A stretch of 64,000 nt of DNA from Nannocystis sp. GTDB lineage: Bacteria; Myxococcota_A; Polyangia; Nannocystales; Nannocystaceae. A model generated the notes under the pieces. The model was not told where the DNA came from. It made no database searches and saw only the letters and a program-made list of their open reading frames with translations. Below are positions 41,913 to 50,115 of this stretch, piece after piece; the stretch's first letter is position 1; each line of letters begins with the position of its first letter. Both the position numbers and the translations under genes were made by a program. The DNA lies in NCBI RefSeq assembly GCF_016714285.1, contig NZ_JADJNN010000021.1, forward strand, positions 62,001-126,000, written 5' to 3'.

Positions 41913-42707
41913 TCACATCAGGAAGGGGATCAGGGCCCGGCGCTCGCGCGGGTAGTCGGGGAAGCGCTCGCGATACCAGCGGTGGGTCGAGAGGGCGCGC
42001 GGCACCAGGTTGGCCGCGCTGACGGCGAAGATGAAGACGCCCGCGAGCGACCAGGTGCACAGGGCGAGGCCGGCCCAGGCCGTGAGCTCGGTGAGGTAGC
42101 TCGGCGAGCTCACCCAGCGGAACAGGCCGCCGCGGGGGATCCGGTAGACTCGCTCGCCGAGCGCGACCTCGTCGCGGCTGCGCAGGCCGCGGACGATCGC
42201 GTCGGAGTGGATGTTGAGCGCCAGCGACACCGCGTAGATCGGCAGGCCGATGAGGAAGCGGGGATCGCAGAGCCAGGCGCTCGTGTAATGGGTGGCGTGG
42301 CTGGTGAAGAACGCGGCGTGGAGGTAGCCGTGCATGCCCGTGACGAGCCATCCGACGGCGATCACCATGAGCGAGAAGCTGGCGCGGGCGCCGTGCGGGG
42401 AGCGGATCGAGAGCGGGAAGTAGAAGCCGCGGTTGCCGTAGTGGACCAGCCAGATGCACAGGAACACCAGCGGCACGGTGTCGGCGTGGTGCGGGCCGCG
42501 AAAGAAGAAGTAGAGGAAGCTGACGGTCGCGGGCAGCTCCATGAGGAACCACCCGAGTCGCGGGTCGAGGGCCAGGCCGAATTTGTCGGAGGCGAAGCGG
42601 CCGTAGGGCGAGGCCACGAAGGGGGCGGTGAGGGCGACCAGCGCGGCGAAGCCGAGCGCGAGGGCGAGGACGGTGTCGTAGGTGGGATCGCCGGTGTACC
42701 AGGTCAT
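41913..42707 (-). CDS. steroid 5-alpha-reductase-like membrane protein
   Basis: The 264-residue protein has six or seven hydrophobic segments and the features of the 3-oxo-5-alpha-steroid 4-dehydrogenase family: LGWFLMELPATVSFLYFF, then WLVHYGNRGFYFPL, a middle LNIHSDAIVRGLR, the GGLFRWVSSPSYLTELTAW cofactor segment (Ser/Pro/Tyr in place of the common CANY), and a C-terminal ALSTHRWYRERFPDYPRERRA matching the family's HKWYxxxFxxYPxxRxxLIPF ending. These enzymes reduce an enone double bond with NADPH. With the ERG4/ERG24-type reductase at 22.8 kb it points to sterol modification. ATG 42707 has TATGCT 10 nt upstream. Confidence 0.88.
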   Translation of the reverse strand: MTWYTGDPTYDTVLALALGFAALVALTAPFVASPYGRFASDKFGLALDPRLGWFLMELPATVSFLYFFFRGPHHADTVPLVFLCIWLVHYGNRGFYFPLSIRSPHGARASFSLMVIAVGWLVTGMHGYLHAAFFTSHATHYTSAWLCDPRFLIGLPIYAVSLALNIHSDAIVRGLRSRDEVALGERVYRIPRGGLFRWVSSPSYLTELTAWAGLALCTWSLAGVFIFAVSAANLVPRALSTHRWYRERFPDYPRERRALIPFLM

Positions 42708-42717
42708 GCGCGGCGCG

Positions 42718-42723
42718 AGCATA
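42718..42723 (-). promoter_or_regulatory. -10-like TATGCT before the steroid reductase gene
   Basis: It ends 10 nt before ATG 42707. Confidence 0.38.
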
Positions 42724-42795
42724 TGCCGGGCCGGGCGGCGCGGTCCACCGCGGAGCGCCGCGGCGCTGGCCCGACACGGCCCGACACGCCGCGGC

Positions 42796-44259
42796 TCACG
42801 GTGCCACGTACACCCACAGGTAGCGCTCGCCCTGGATGTTCTGGCCGAAGCAATTCGATGCCTCGTATGTGCAGAAGTTGTTGAAGGTGATGTTCGTGGA
42901 GTTCTCGTCGCAGCCATTGCCGCCGTTCCACCAGCTGCGGCCGGTGTTCGGCTGGTTGTTCTCCGCGTAGATCACGTTGTCGATCGGGAAGCCCGCGCCG
43001 CCCTGGTCCTTCGCCTCCGAGATCAGCCCGTTCTCCGGGTATCCGTTCAGGCCGTCCTTGAACACGTTCTTCTCGACGGTGATGTAGCGGTACGAGTTGA
43101 GGCCGGTGCCGCACACGACACGCAGGCGGCTGAATTCGACGCCAACACAGTCGTTGCCCCACGCGGTCGGGATGTCGTCTCCGCCGTTGACGTCGAGGTA
43201 GCCCTCACACTGCTGCCAGCAACCGTCGTTGAAGCTCGGCCCGACCTTGCCCATGAAGTTGGGCGCTCCGGGGCTGGCGCAGTCCCCCGTGTCGAAGCCG
43301 CAACCGTCGCACGCGAGGGCGCCGCACGAGAACCCGAAGTCCCCACAGGTCATACCCATCAAGTCGTTGCCCTGACACTCGCAGAGCGTGCAGTCCGTCC
43401 GGCACGGGCCCGTCTCGTCGTTGTTCGCCCCGCCATCGTCGCAATCTTCCTTCCCCGCCCAGACGACGCCGTCGCCGCAGCTGGAGAGCTTGCAGGAGTT
43501 GAGGCAGTCGTCAGTGTCCACCAGGTTCTTGTCGTCGCACTCCTCGCCGAGGCCGGCCTGGACGACGCCGTCGCCGCAGCTGGCTGACGCGCATGTGTTG
43601 CTGCACGCGTCATCATCGACCATGTTGCCGTCGTCGCAGGCCTCGACGCCCTCCCAGACGATCTTGTCGCCGCAGCTGGCCTCCACGCAGGTCGCCAGGC
43701 AGCCGTCCTCCTCGACCGCGTTGCCGTCGTCACAGGCCTCGACGTCGGTCTGGATGAAGCCGTCGCCGCAGCTCGCGGCCGCGCAGGTGTCGAGGCAGGC
43801 GTCAGTGTTGTCGGCGTTCGCATCGTCGCAAGCCTCGACGTCGGCCTGGATGAAGCCGTCGCCGCAGCTCGCGGCCACGCAGGTGTCGAGGCAGGCGTCG
43901 GTGTTGTCCTTGTTGCCGTCGTCACAGGCCTCGCTCGCGGCGACCTCGCCATCTCCGCAGACGACCGGGTCATCGCCCGTGGTCGCCGCGCTCGGGTCGA
44001 TGGTGTCGGCGGTATCGCCAGTGTCGCTGGTGGAGCTGGTGGAGCTGGTGGAGCTGGTGGAGCTGGTGCTCGTGCCAGGAACCTCACCCGTTGTGGGTGT
44101 GTTCGCGGTTGTTGGCATCGCGGTGGTGGATTCCTGGCCTGTATCCGCGGTCGTCGATTGCCCGGTGGTGGTGGTGGCTGCATCGCTGGTGGTGCCCGTG
44201 CTGTCGCCGCAGGCCCCGATGAGGAGAGACATGACAAAACACTGCTTAGCGTGTGACAT
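42796..44259 (-). CDS. Myxococcus-type disulfide-repeat lipoprotein
   Basis: The 487-residue protein has the signal CFVMSLLIGAC then GDSTGT, an 85-residue Ser/Thr linker (with a perfect 9-bp repeat encoding SST), and six to seven repeats of the myxobacterial Cys-rich type (CGDG-x(5)-E-x-CDDGN-x(4)-DxC-x3-C-x-x-x-S; e.g. CGDGFIQTDVEACDDGN). Copies two and three are nearly identical in DNA. The C-terminal 190 residues form a separate Cys-containing domain (CEGYLDVNGGDDIPTAWGND; CTYEASNCFGQNIQGERYLW) of unknown function. Probably a rigid stalk carrying a terminal binding domain at the cell surface. Confidence 0.87.
   Translation of the reverse strand: MSHAKQCFVMSLLIGACGDSTGTTSDAATTTTGQSTTADTGQESTTAMPTTANTPTTGEVPGTSTSSTSSTSSTSSTSDTGDTADTIDPSAATTGDDPVVCGDGEVAASEACDDGNKDNTDACLDTCVAASCGDGFIQADVEACDDANADNTDACLDTCAAASCGDGFIQTDVEACDDGNAVEEDGCLATCVEASCGDKIVWEGVEACDDGNMVDDDACSNTCASASCGDGVVQAGLGEECDDKNLVDTDDCLNSCKLSSCGDGVVWAGKEDCDDGGANNDETGPCRTDCTLCECQGNDLMGMTCGDFGFSCGALACDGCGFDTGDCASPGAPNFMGKVGPSFNDGCWQQCEGYLDVNGGDDIPTAWGNDCVGVEFSRLRVVCGTGLNSYRYITVEKNVFKDGLNGYPENGLISEAKDQGGAGFPIDNVIYAENNQPNTGRSWWNGGNGCDENSTNITFNNFCTYEASNCFGQNIQGERYLWVYVAP
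44032..44067 (-). repeat. 9-bp coding repeat x4
   Basis: GGAGCTGGT repeated four times perfectly, encoding the SST linker repeat of the disulfide-repeat lipoprotein. Confidence 0.92.
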
Positions 44260-44266
44260 TTAGACC

Positions 44267-44295
44267 ACAATAGCGGACGGATCTCCACGACGCAA
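44267..44295 (-). promoter_or_regulatory. promoter TTGCGT-17-TATTGT
   Basis: On the minus strand TTGCGT (44290-44295) and TATTGT (44267-44272) are exactly 17 bp apart; the -10 ends 7 nt before ATG 44259. The best-matching sigma-70-type promoter in the window. Confidence 0.6.
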
Positions 44296-44479
44296 CCGCT
44301 AACGTCCGCCAAGGGTGATACCATCCGGGCGAGCCAGGTGCCCGCATGACACGGGGTCGTACCTGGACCGAGGGCGTGCCGATGTGGCGAGGCCGGGTCC
44401 GTGGTCTCGCGGCAAACGTTCATGACTCCGGCGTCGCCGTGTGGTCTCGTTCTTGCGGGGGCGCGGCAGGAGATCCTGC

Positions 44480-45115
44480 ATGACATTCTCGCCCGTCCCT
44501 CGTCCTGATCCCGCGGCCTCGATCGTCGGAGGCCTGCTCGGCGGCCTCACGGTCGCTGCCAGTTTGCTCGCCTTCTTCGTGGTCCACGATCCGCGGGAGC
44601 GCCGTGCCCCCGGGGGGTCGCTCGCCGAGCTGCGCGTCACGGTCGCCGAGCTCGGGGTGCAGACCGGCGAGCTTCGGGCCCGGCTTGCGAGCCATGAATT
44701 GGCTCACGTGACGCCGACGACGGTGTCGGCGGTTGCCGTGCCGCCGATGCGGTCGCTCCCGCCGGGCCTCGAGCGGGCCGTCGCTTGCCCCGGGGAGAAT
44801 CGTTGCACCCTCGATCGCACATATCTCGCGGAGCTGCTGGCCGACCCGTCGGCCCTGGCCGGTCAGGCGCGGATCATGCCGTCGGTGCGCGACGGGGTGG
44901 TCCGCGGGTTGAAGCTGTACGGGATCCGCCCTGGCTCGCTCCCGCGGCTGCTCGGCTATCGCAACGGCGACCTCCTGCTCAGCGTCAACGGCCTCCCGCT
45001 GATCGGCGCGGACGCGGCGATGACCACATTCTCGCGGCTGCGGCGCGCGGACACGCTGGCGGTCGAGCTGGAGCGCAAGGGCGAGCGAATGATCATGACC
45101 TGCGACATTCGCTAG
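44480..45115 (+). CDS. GspC-like bitopic PDZ protein
   Basis: The 211-residue protein has one TM helix near the N-terminus (IVGGLLGGLTVAASLLAFFVV), a helical linker (LAELRVTVAELGVQTGELRARLA) and a C-terminal domain matching the GspC PDZ of type II secretion: GVVRGLKLYGIRPGSLPRLLG, YRNGDLLLSVNGLPLIGAD, FSRLRRADTLAVELERKG. GspC links the inner-membrane platform to the outer-membrane secretin. No other gsp genes are near, so this is an orphan or a specialised relative. A Shine-Dalgarno (AGGAGA) precedes ATG 44480 within a short GCAGGA/TCCTGC hairpin. Confidence 0.72.
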   Translation: MTFSPVPRPDPAASIVGGLLGGLTVAASLLAFFVVHDPRERRAPGGSLAELRVTVAELGVQTGELRARLASHELAHVTPTTVSAVAVPPMRSLPPGLERAVACPGENRCTLDRTYLAELLADPSALAGQARIMPSVRDGVVRGLKLYGIRPGSLPRLLGYRNGDLLLSVNGLPLIGADAAMTTFSRLRRADTLAVELERKGERMIMTCDIR

Positions 45116-45140
45116 CGATCACCCGGTCGGTGGCCGCGCG

Positions 45141-47123
45141 TCACGAGCAGGCGCCTCGGGGCTTGCCGCACGCGCCCGCGCCGGCGCAGCTGCCGCTGCT
45201 GCACTCGCCGTCGAACCGACACTCGGCGCCGGTCTGCAGCGCGCCGGCGCAGTACGAATCGCCGCACTCTTGCGGGAACTCGGCCTCGCGGGCGGCGTGG
45301 ACCGGCAGGACGGTGATGCCGCTATTGTCGATATCGTCGACCGCGCTCGCGGGGCCGGAGCGGGGGCCCGCGGCGCGCTCCCACATGCGCACGAAGTCAT
45401 CGGCGGAGTGGCGCAGGGCTGCGGTGTCGCTGCCGAGCTGGTCGAGGTCGGCGAGCAGGTCGGGGAGCAGGCCGATGTGGCCGAGGCCGGCCTCGTCGAA
45501 GGCGGTGGTGAGCGGCGGGGTGCCGGCCGTCTGCTCGTCGCGGGCCTGGCACTGGGCCTCGGTGGGGAAGGAGGCGGAGCAGGCGTCGGGGCCGAAGCGG
45601 GGTCGGACCTGCTGGATGAAGCCGTTGAGGTCCGAGCCGAGGGCGAGCGGGACCTTGAGGCCGAGGCGGCCGAAGTCGTAGGCCTGGGCGAAGGAGCGGC
45701 TGGAGCCGTGGCAGCTGTTGTCGACGGCGGAGGGCTCGTAGGTGTTGACCTCCTCGTGGCCGGTGCGTAGACCCATGATGCCGCCGGTCTGGCGCAGGAC
45801 CTCGACGATCCACTGCGGGGTGGTCTTCTCCTCGCGCTGGCGCTCCTTGGTCATGATCTCGCGGAAGTGTCCGTGCGAGATATAGATGGGGTAATGATCG
45901 CGGGCGACGGCGAGGTCACGCACCTCGCCGACGCCCTTCTCGGACATGTGGGCCACGTCGAGCAGCATGCCGCGGTCCATCATCTCGGTGATCAGGGCCT
46001 TGCCGTCGGCGGTCAGGCCGAGGGTGTTCTTGCAGTCCTTGTCGACGTCGAAGCCGAGGGTGACGGCGGCGGTCGTCAGGCCGCAGTCCATATCGATGTG
46101 ACAGTTCTCGGCGAACTGGGCGACATGAAAGATCGGGTTGTGCGGGGCGGCGCCGGCGAAGCGACTGTTCAGCTGGTGCACCGGCTGCAGGGTGCGCACG
46201 CCCAGGTCATAAAGCTCGGCGAGCTGCGGGCGCCAGTCGCCGTCGCCCATGAGGTGCGAGGCCTCGACGCTGAGGACGATCGCCAGGCGGTCCTCCTCGA
46301 CGATGCGGCGGGCGTCGGCGGCGGTCAGGGCGATCTCGGCCCAGTCGTGCTGGGCCACGAATTCGTGGGCCTGCTGGAGCTGCAGGCGGACATCGGCCAT
46401 CTCGTCGCACTCGGGGCGGTCGAGGTTCTCGGGCGGGATGGCGCGGCACAGCCAGTCGAGCGACACGGCGGACATCACCTCGATGCGCAGGCCGGCCTCG
46501 TAGGCGGCGTGGAGCTGCTCCTCCCATACTTGCTGGTGGGCGATGACGTCCCAGCGGGGCCAGCCGTCGAGCTCGGGCCAGCCGTGGGTGCGGTCCGCGT
46601 GCTTGCCGGTGTCGCCGTCCGAGCCCGGTATCTTGCTGACATATTCGCTGACCGCGGCGCCGCCCCCGGGGGCGGCGATGATGGCGACGAGGGGGACCAA
46701 TTTGCCGAGCTCGGTGGGGCTGATATTTTCGCAGACGCCGAGCAGCGGCGCGAGGTCGTCCTGTAATCTCGCGTGATCGCCGGGGTCGCCGCCGTCGCAG
46801 GGTGCGAGCGCCTCCTCGCCGGGGCCGCGGTGACTGCCGTGGAACCAGCCGCCGCCGAAGGCCTCCTCCGCGAACATGTGCAGGTGCAGATCGGCGATTC
46901 CTACCAGCGGTGGGGGGGCGGCCTCGGTGTCGCCTCCGGTCGGGGTGCCAGTCGCGCCAGTCGTGCCAGCCGAGCTGCCAGTCGAGCTGGCGCTGCCCTC
47001 GCTGGCGTCGCTGTTGCTGGTGGCTGGATCGGCCTTGCAGGCCAGCAGCAGGGCCCCAGCGCAGATCGAGAGCGACACTTCGAATGCGCGTCGGGTCGGG
47101 GGGGACAGGGCTTTGCGCTGCAT
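45141..47123 (-). CDS. M19-like (renal-dipeptidase family) lipoprotein with altered metal site
   Basis: The 660-residue protein has a lipoprotein signal (VSLSICAGALLLAC) and a short Ser/Gly/Thr linker. Membrane-dipeptidase landmarks follow in order: IADLHLHMF where the family has HxD, LSVEASHLMGD (bridging Glu), MLLDVAHMSEKG and PIYISHGH (His ligands), LALGSDLNGF (Asp), and LGHIGLLPDLLADL. It is longer than typical M19 enzymes (about 400) because of inserted loops and a C-terminal Cys-rich tail (CGDSYCAGALQTGAECRFDGEC). HxH replaces HxD at the first metal site, so activity as a dipeptidase or lactonase is unproven. Confidence 0.82.
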   Translation of the reverse strand: MQRKALSPPTRRAFEVSLSICAGALLLACKADPATSNSDASEGSASSTGSSAGTTGATGTPTGGDTEAAPPPLVGIADLHLHMFAEEAFGGGWFHGSHRGPGEEALAPCDGGDPGDHARLQDDLAPLLGVCENISPTELGKLVPLVAIIAAPGGGAAVSEYVSKIPGSDGDTGKHADRTHGWPELDGWPRWDVIAHQQVWEEQLHAAYEAGLRIEVMSAVSLDWLCRAIPPENLDRPECDEMADVRLQLQQAHEFVAQHDWAEIALTAADARRIVEEDRLAIVLSVEASHLMGDGDWRPQLAELYDLGVRTLQPVHQLNSRFAGAAPHNPIFHVAQFAENCHIDMDCGLTTAAVTLGFDVDKDCKNTLGLTADGKALITEMMDRGMLLDVAHMSEKGVGEVRDLAVARDHYPIYISHGHFREIMTKERQREEKTTPQWIVEVLRQTGGIMGLRTGHEEVNTYEPSAVDNSCHGSSRSFAQAYDFGRLGLKVPLALGSDLNGFIQQVRPRFGPDACSASFPTEAQCQARDEQTAGTPPLTTAFDEAGLGHIGLLPDLLADLDQLGSDTAALRHSADDFVRMWERAAGPRSGPASAVDDIDNSGITVLPVHAAREAEFPQECGDSYCAGALQTGAECRFDGECSSGSCAGAGACGKPRGACS

Positions 47124-47131
47124 CGAGGCGG

Positions 47132-47137
47132 ACGCTA
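47132..47137 (-). promoter_or_regulatory. -10-like TAGCGT before the M19-like gene
   Basis: It ends 8 nt before ATG 47123. Confidence 0.42.
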
Positions 47138-47353
47138 GCGGCTGGTGTGAACGCCGTCAAGGCGGTCGCTTCGGCGGGCGAGCGGCGGGTCTTCGTCCAT
47201 CAATTCATGGCGTTGCGACCCTGCCTGCGGCCAAGTGTAGATTTCGCCGTGTGCTTGACATTTCGCGGAATGGCGCCCAAACTCCCGCGTTGGGCGAGGT
47301 TCCGGCCGACGTGCGTATCGTCGCTGTCCGCTGCCCTTTCGCGGAGGTTCCAG

Positions 47354-47656
47354 ATGCGTGCATTCTTTCCGTCCATCTTGTTTGTGCTGCTCGGGGTCGG
47401 GTGTGGGACGAAGCCGGCGCCCGCCGAGGAGACGGCGAAGCCGGAGAGTCGGGCGACGGCGATGCCCGAGAATCTCCGCTGCGATCGGGCGGCCGACTGC
47501 ACGCCCGAGGCGACGTGTTATTGGAGCACCCCGTCGTGCGTCGCCGCGGCCACGGCCAAGACGCCCAAGTGCGAGGACGCCGATCCGGTCGACGCGTCGC
47601 GCCCGCAGTTCACGTGCGGGTGCCAGGAAGGTCAGTGCGTGCCGGTGACGGAGTGA
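47354..47656 (+). CDS. small Cys-rich lipoprotein
   Basis: The 100-residue protein has the signal FFPSILFVLLGVGC and a mature part with eight Cys (LRCDRAADCTPEATCYW, SCVAAATAKTPKCEDAD, FTCGCQEGQCVPV), a pattern like small secreted disulfide proteins. Shine-Dalgarno GGAGG lies 6 nt before ATG 47354. A TTGACA at 47255-47260 could be a -35 element, but no convincing -10 follows. Confidence 0.68.
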   Translation: MRAFFPSILFVLLGVGCGTKPAPAEETAKPESRATAMPENLRCDRAADCTPEATCYWSTPSCVAAATAKTPKCEDADPVDASRPQFTCGCQEGQCVPVTE

Positions 47657-47763
47657 GCGTCGCGGGCGATATGGTAGCTATTATTGCCCAAATCACGCAA
47701 ATGGCCCAAGGCTCCCGCCTGGCGCGGTCTGCGGCCGATCTGCCTCGGCGACGGAGGTGTGCA

Positions 47764-47795
47764 AGCCGTGCACTGCGAATGCACGCACTGCACGG
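47764..47795. other. strong imperfect hairpin in intergenic DNA
   Basis: GCCGTGCA (47764-47771) pairs with TGCACGGC (47788-47795); after a C/C mismatch TGCG pairs with CGCA around a six-base loop, giving 12 paired positions. It sits in the 225-bp gap between two plus-strand lipoprotein genes. No T-run follows. It has the same architecture (8-9 bp, one mismatch, 4 bp, small loop) as the hairpin at 12246-12277. Confidence 0.6.
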
Positions 47796-47881
47796 CGCGT
47801 GCCGCGATGCCCGACGACACGCCCGTATCACTTGAAGATTCTGCGAGCGAGCGGCGGCACGGATGCTGCTGCTAACGGGGC

Positions 47882-48619
47882 ATGATTCGCAGATCCATCG
47901 CAATGTTCGCCCTCGTCGCTGTCGGCGCCGTATCCACCGGTTGTGAGATCCAGGCCGAGACGATCACGCATGACGAGCCCGGCGTGGCTGCTCCCGTGAA
48001 GCGGATCGTCACCACCGTGGATGTCGGCGATGTCGTGGTGAACGCCGGGACCGACACGACCGCGCACGTCGAGGCCGAGGCCCAGTGGAGCGCTAAGCGC
48101 CCGAGCGTGAAGTTTCGCCTCGAGCAGCAGACGCTCTACATCGACGCCGCCTGCGAGGACCGGGACCCGAACTGTCGCGTCGACATCAGCGTGAAGGCGC
48201 CGGTCGGCGTGGTGATCGAGGTCAACGGCGGGGACACCAGCATCACCGCGGCGGACCAGCGCGGCGCGGCGACCCTGCTCACCAGCAAGGGTGACATCAT
48301 GCTCGAGGACATGAGCGGCACGCTGACCCTCGGGACCCTGGAGGGCGAGATCCGCGGCAACGCGGTGCACAGCGCGATCGTCAAGGCCAACGCGGTCGAC
48401 GGCAACGTCAACCTCGTGTTCGACGGGGGCGCCGACGATGTCTCGATCACCACGGCCGCCGGCGACATGCTCCTGACCGTGCCGCGGATGACGTATCGCG
48501 TCGACGCCAGGACCGAGGGCAAGCTGAGCGTCGGCGTCACGCAGTCGATGGCGAGCACCACCAACAAGCGGCTGTATCTCCGCTCGGACACCGGCGACAT
48601 CACGGTCAAGCCGCGCTGA
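47882..48619 (+). CDS. DUF4097-like lipoprotein
   Basis: The 245-residue protein has a lipobox signal (FALVAVGAVSTGC) and a single-stranded beta-helix-type domain: repeated short strands with alternating D/N/G turns (VDVGDVVVNAGTD, VVIEVNGGDTSITA, TLLTSKGDIMLEDMSG, TLGTLEGEIRGNAVHS, VSITTAAGDMLLTVP, LYLRSDTGDITVKP), typical of DUF4097/adhesin-like proteins. Probably a cell-envelope protein; role unknown. Confidence 0.78.
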   Translation: MIRRSIAMFALVAVGAVSTGCEIQAETITHDEPGVAAPVKRIVTTVDVGDVVVNAGTDTTAHVEAEAQWSAKRPSVKFRLEQQTLYIDAACEDRDPNCRVDISVKAPVGVVIEVNGGDTSITAADQRGAATLLTSKGDIMLEDMSGTLTLGTLEGEIRGNAVHSAIVKANAVDGNVNLVFDGGADDVSITTAAGDMLLTVPRMTYRVDARTEGKLSVGVTQSMASTTNKRLYLRSDTGDITVKPR

Positions 48620-48701
48620 GCCCGGACGGTTGGTCGGCTCGGGGTGATGGCCGGACGCGGCTTGACCTGGATGGCGGCGTGACCGAGGATGCCGCGGAGT
48701 C

Positions 48702-49568
48702 ATGTCTCCGGGTCAGGCGCTGCATACATTGGCTGGGCCGATCCTCGTCACCGGGGCGAGCGGCAACATGGGGCGCGCGACGCTGAGGGCGCTGCGCGCC
48801 CGCGGGCTGCCGGTGCGGGCGGGCCTCCGTGATGGCGGGGCGAGTGAGGTCGAGACTGTGCGGCTGGACTTCGGGCGGCCCGAGACCTTCGCCGCCGCGG
48901 TCGCGGGCGCCAGCGGGCTGTTGCTGGTGCGGCCGCCGGCGATCAGCGACGTGCGGCCGACGCTGTGTGCGCTGGTCGATGCGGCGCTGGCGGCGGGGCT
49001 GCGGCGCGTGGTGTTCTTGTCGGTGATCGGCGCCGAACGACGCGGTTATATCCCGCACGCGAAGGTCGAACACCACCTGCAGGGCAGCGCGGCGGCGTGG
49101 ACCATGCTGCGTGCGGGGTTCTTCGCGCAGAACCTCGGCGACGTGTACCGCAACGACATCCGCGAGCGCGATGAATTGTTCGTCCCGGCCGGGGCCGGGC
49201 GGGCCGCGTTCGTCGACGTGCGGGACCTCGGCGAGGTCGCGGCGCGTTGTTTCAGCGAGGACGGGCACGCGGAGCAGGCCTACACGCTGACCGGGCCGGA
49301 GGCGCTGGGCTTCGCCGAGGTCGCCGCGTTGCTGTCGGCGGAGCTCGGGCGGGCGGTCCACTATCGCCGGGCGAGCGCGCTGGGCTACGCCGCGCGGCTG
49401 CGCCGTCAGGGCTTGCCGTGGGGTCAGGTCGCGGTGCAGACGATCCTCCATGTCGGCTTGCGCTTCGGTCAGGCCGAGGCGGTCGACCCAACATTGCCGC
49501 GGCTGCTCGGGCGCCCGGCGGGCACGCTCGCGGCCTATATCGCGGACCACCGCTCGCTGTGGACGTGA
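48702..49568 (+). CDS. NmrA-type NAD(P)-binding protein (atypical SDR)
   Basis: The 288-residue protein has the Rossmann motif ILVTGASGNMGRATLRALRARG, a VRLDFGRPETF segment and RRVVFLSVIGAERRGYIPHAKVE as in the NmrA/QorB group; HxxxxK (HAKVEHHLQG) takes the place of the catalytic YxxxK. The C-terminal lobe includes GFAEVAALLSAELGRAVHYR, the substrate-lobe entry of these proteins. Likely an NAD(P)H quinone reductase or redox-sensing regulator. An ECF-like or other dedicated partner is not evident nearby. Confidence 0.85.
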   Translation: MSPGQALHTLAGPILVTGASGNMGRATLRALRARGLPVRAGLRDGGASEVETVRLDFGRPETFAAAVAGASGLLLVRPPAISDVRPTLCALVDAALAAGLRRVVFLSVIGAERRGYIPHAKVEHHLQGSAAAWTMLRAGFFAQNLGDVYRNDIRERDELFVPAGAGRAAFVDVRDLGEVAARCFSEDGHAEQAYTLTGPEALGFAEVAALLSAELGRAVHYRRASALGYAARLRRQGLPWGQVAVQTILHVGLRFGQAEAVDPTLPRLLGRPAGTLAAYIADHRSLWT

Positions 49569-49622
49569 CCTGAGCGCGGGTCTGGCGGGCCAGGTGGGCC
49601 TCGCTCTGCGGGGACGTGCTGC

Positions 49623-49628
49623 TAAGAT
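49623..49628 (+). promoter_or_regulatory. -10-like TAAGAT before 49637
   Basis: It ends 8 nt before ATG 49637 and favours that start over the upstream in-frame codon at 49616. Confidence 0.42.
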
Positions 49629-49636
49629 CGGCGACC

Positions 49637-50065
49637 ATGTCCGTGTTCGACGATCCGAAGGGCTGGGCGAAGGCCCAGGCGCAGCGCCTCCGCGACGACC
49701 CGAAGGGCTGGGCCCGCGAGCGCGGCGAGCAGCTGCGCGGGATGGTCGACGTGGCGCCGTTCAGCGATGAGGCGCTGGAGCGCGAGCTGGTGGCGCTGCG
49801 GGGCCGCATCGAGGGGCTCGCGGGGCTCGACGCCGCGGCGCGGCAGCAGCTGCACGACGACCTGATCGATCTACACAATCGCCTGAGCCCGGGCGGGGCG
49901 GCGGTCAGCGGGGCGAAGATCGGGCTGGCGGCGGCGGTGTTGCCGGTGATCGGGATGATCACGGGGCCGCTGCTCGGCGGGGCCTACGGGGTCTATCGCT
50001 CGCAGCGGGTGACGGCGGCGCGCGACGAGGTGCAGGCGATGCTGCGTCGGCTCGCGCGCGGGTGA
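49637..50065 (+). CDS. hypothetical protein with DDPKGW repeats and a C-terminal Gly-rich helix
   Basis: Unrecognised 142-residue protein. It opens with a duplicated motif (FDDPKGWAKAQAQRL, RDDPKGWARERGEQL), continues as a charged helical bundle (LERELVALRGRIEGLAGLD; LHDDLIDLHNRLS) and then has a Gly/Ala hydrophobic segment (IGLAAAVLPVIGMITGPLLGG) that could insert into a membrane. The layout resembles small membrane-associated stress proteins, but no function can be assigned. Confidence 0.62.
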   Translation: MSVFDDPKGWAKAQAQRLRDDPKGWARERGEQLRGMVDVAPFSDEALERELVALRGRIEGLAGLDAAARQQLHDDLIDLHNRLSPGGAAVSGAKIGLAAAVLPVIGMITGPLLGGAYGVYRSQRVTAARDEVQAMLRRLARG

Positions 50066-50099
50066 GAGATTCGCGGGGTCGGGCGTGCGGTGAGGCTGC

Positions 50100-50105
50100 T
50101 ATGCT
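50100..50105 (+). promoter_or_regulatory. -10-like TATGCT before the endonuclease V gene
   Basis: It overlaps the ATG at 50101 and ends 10 nt before ATG 50116, so it argues for 50116 as the start. Confidence 0.4.
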
Positions 50106-50115
50106 CGCGGGCGCG

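Noticed and set aside
47684..47875. Small plus-strand frame (63 codons) with HCECTHC
   Set aside because: The Cys/His cluster is produced by the inverted repeat at 47764-47795; no ribosome site or conserved motif.
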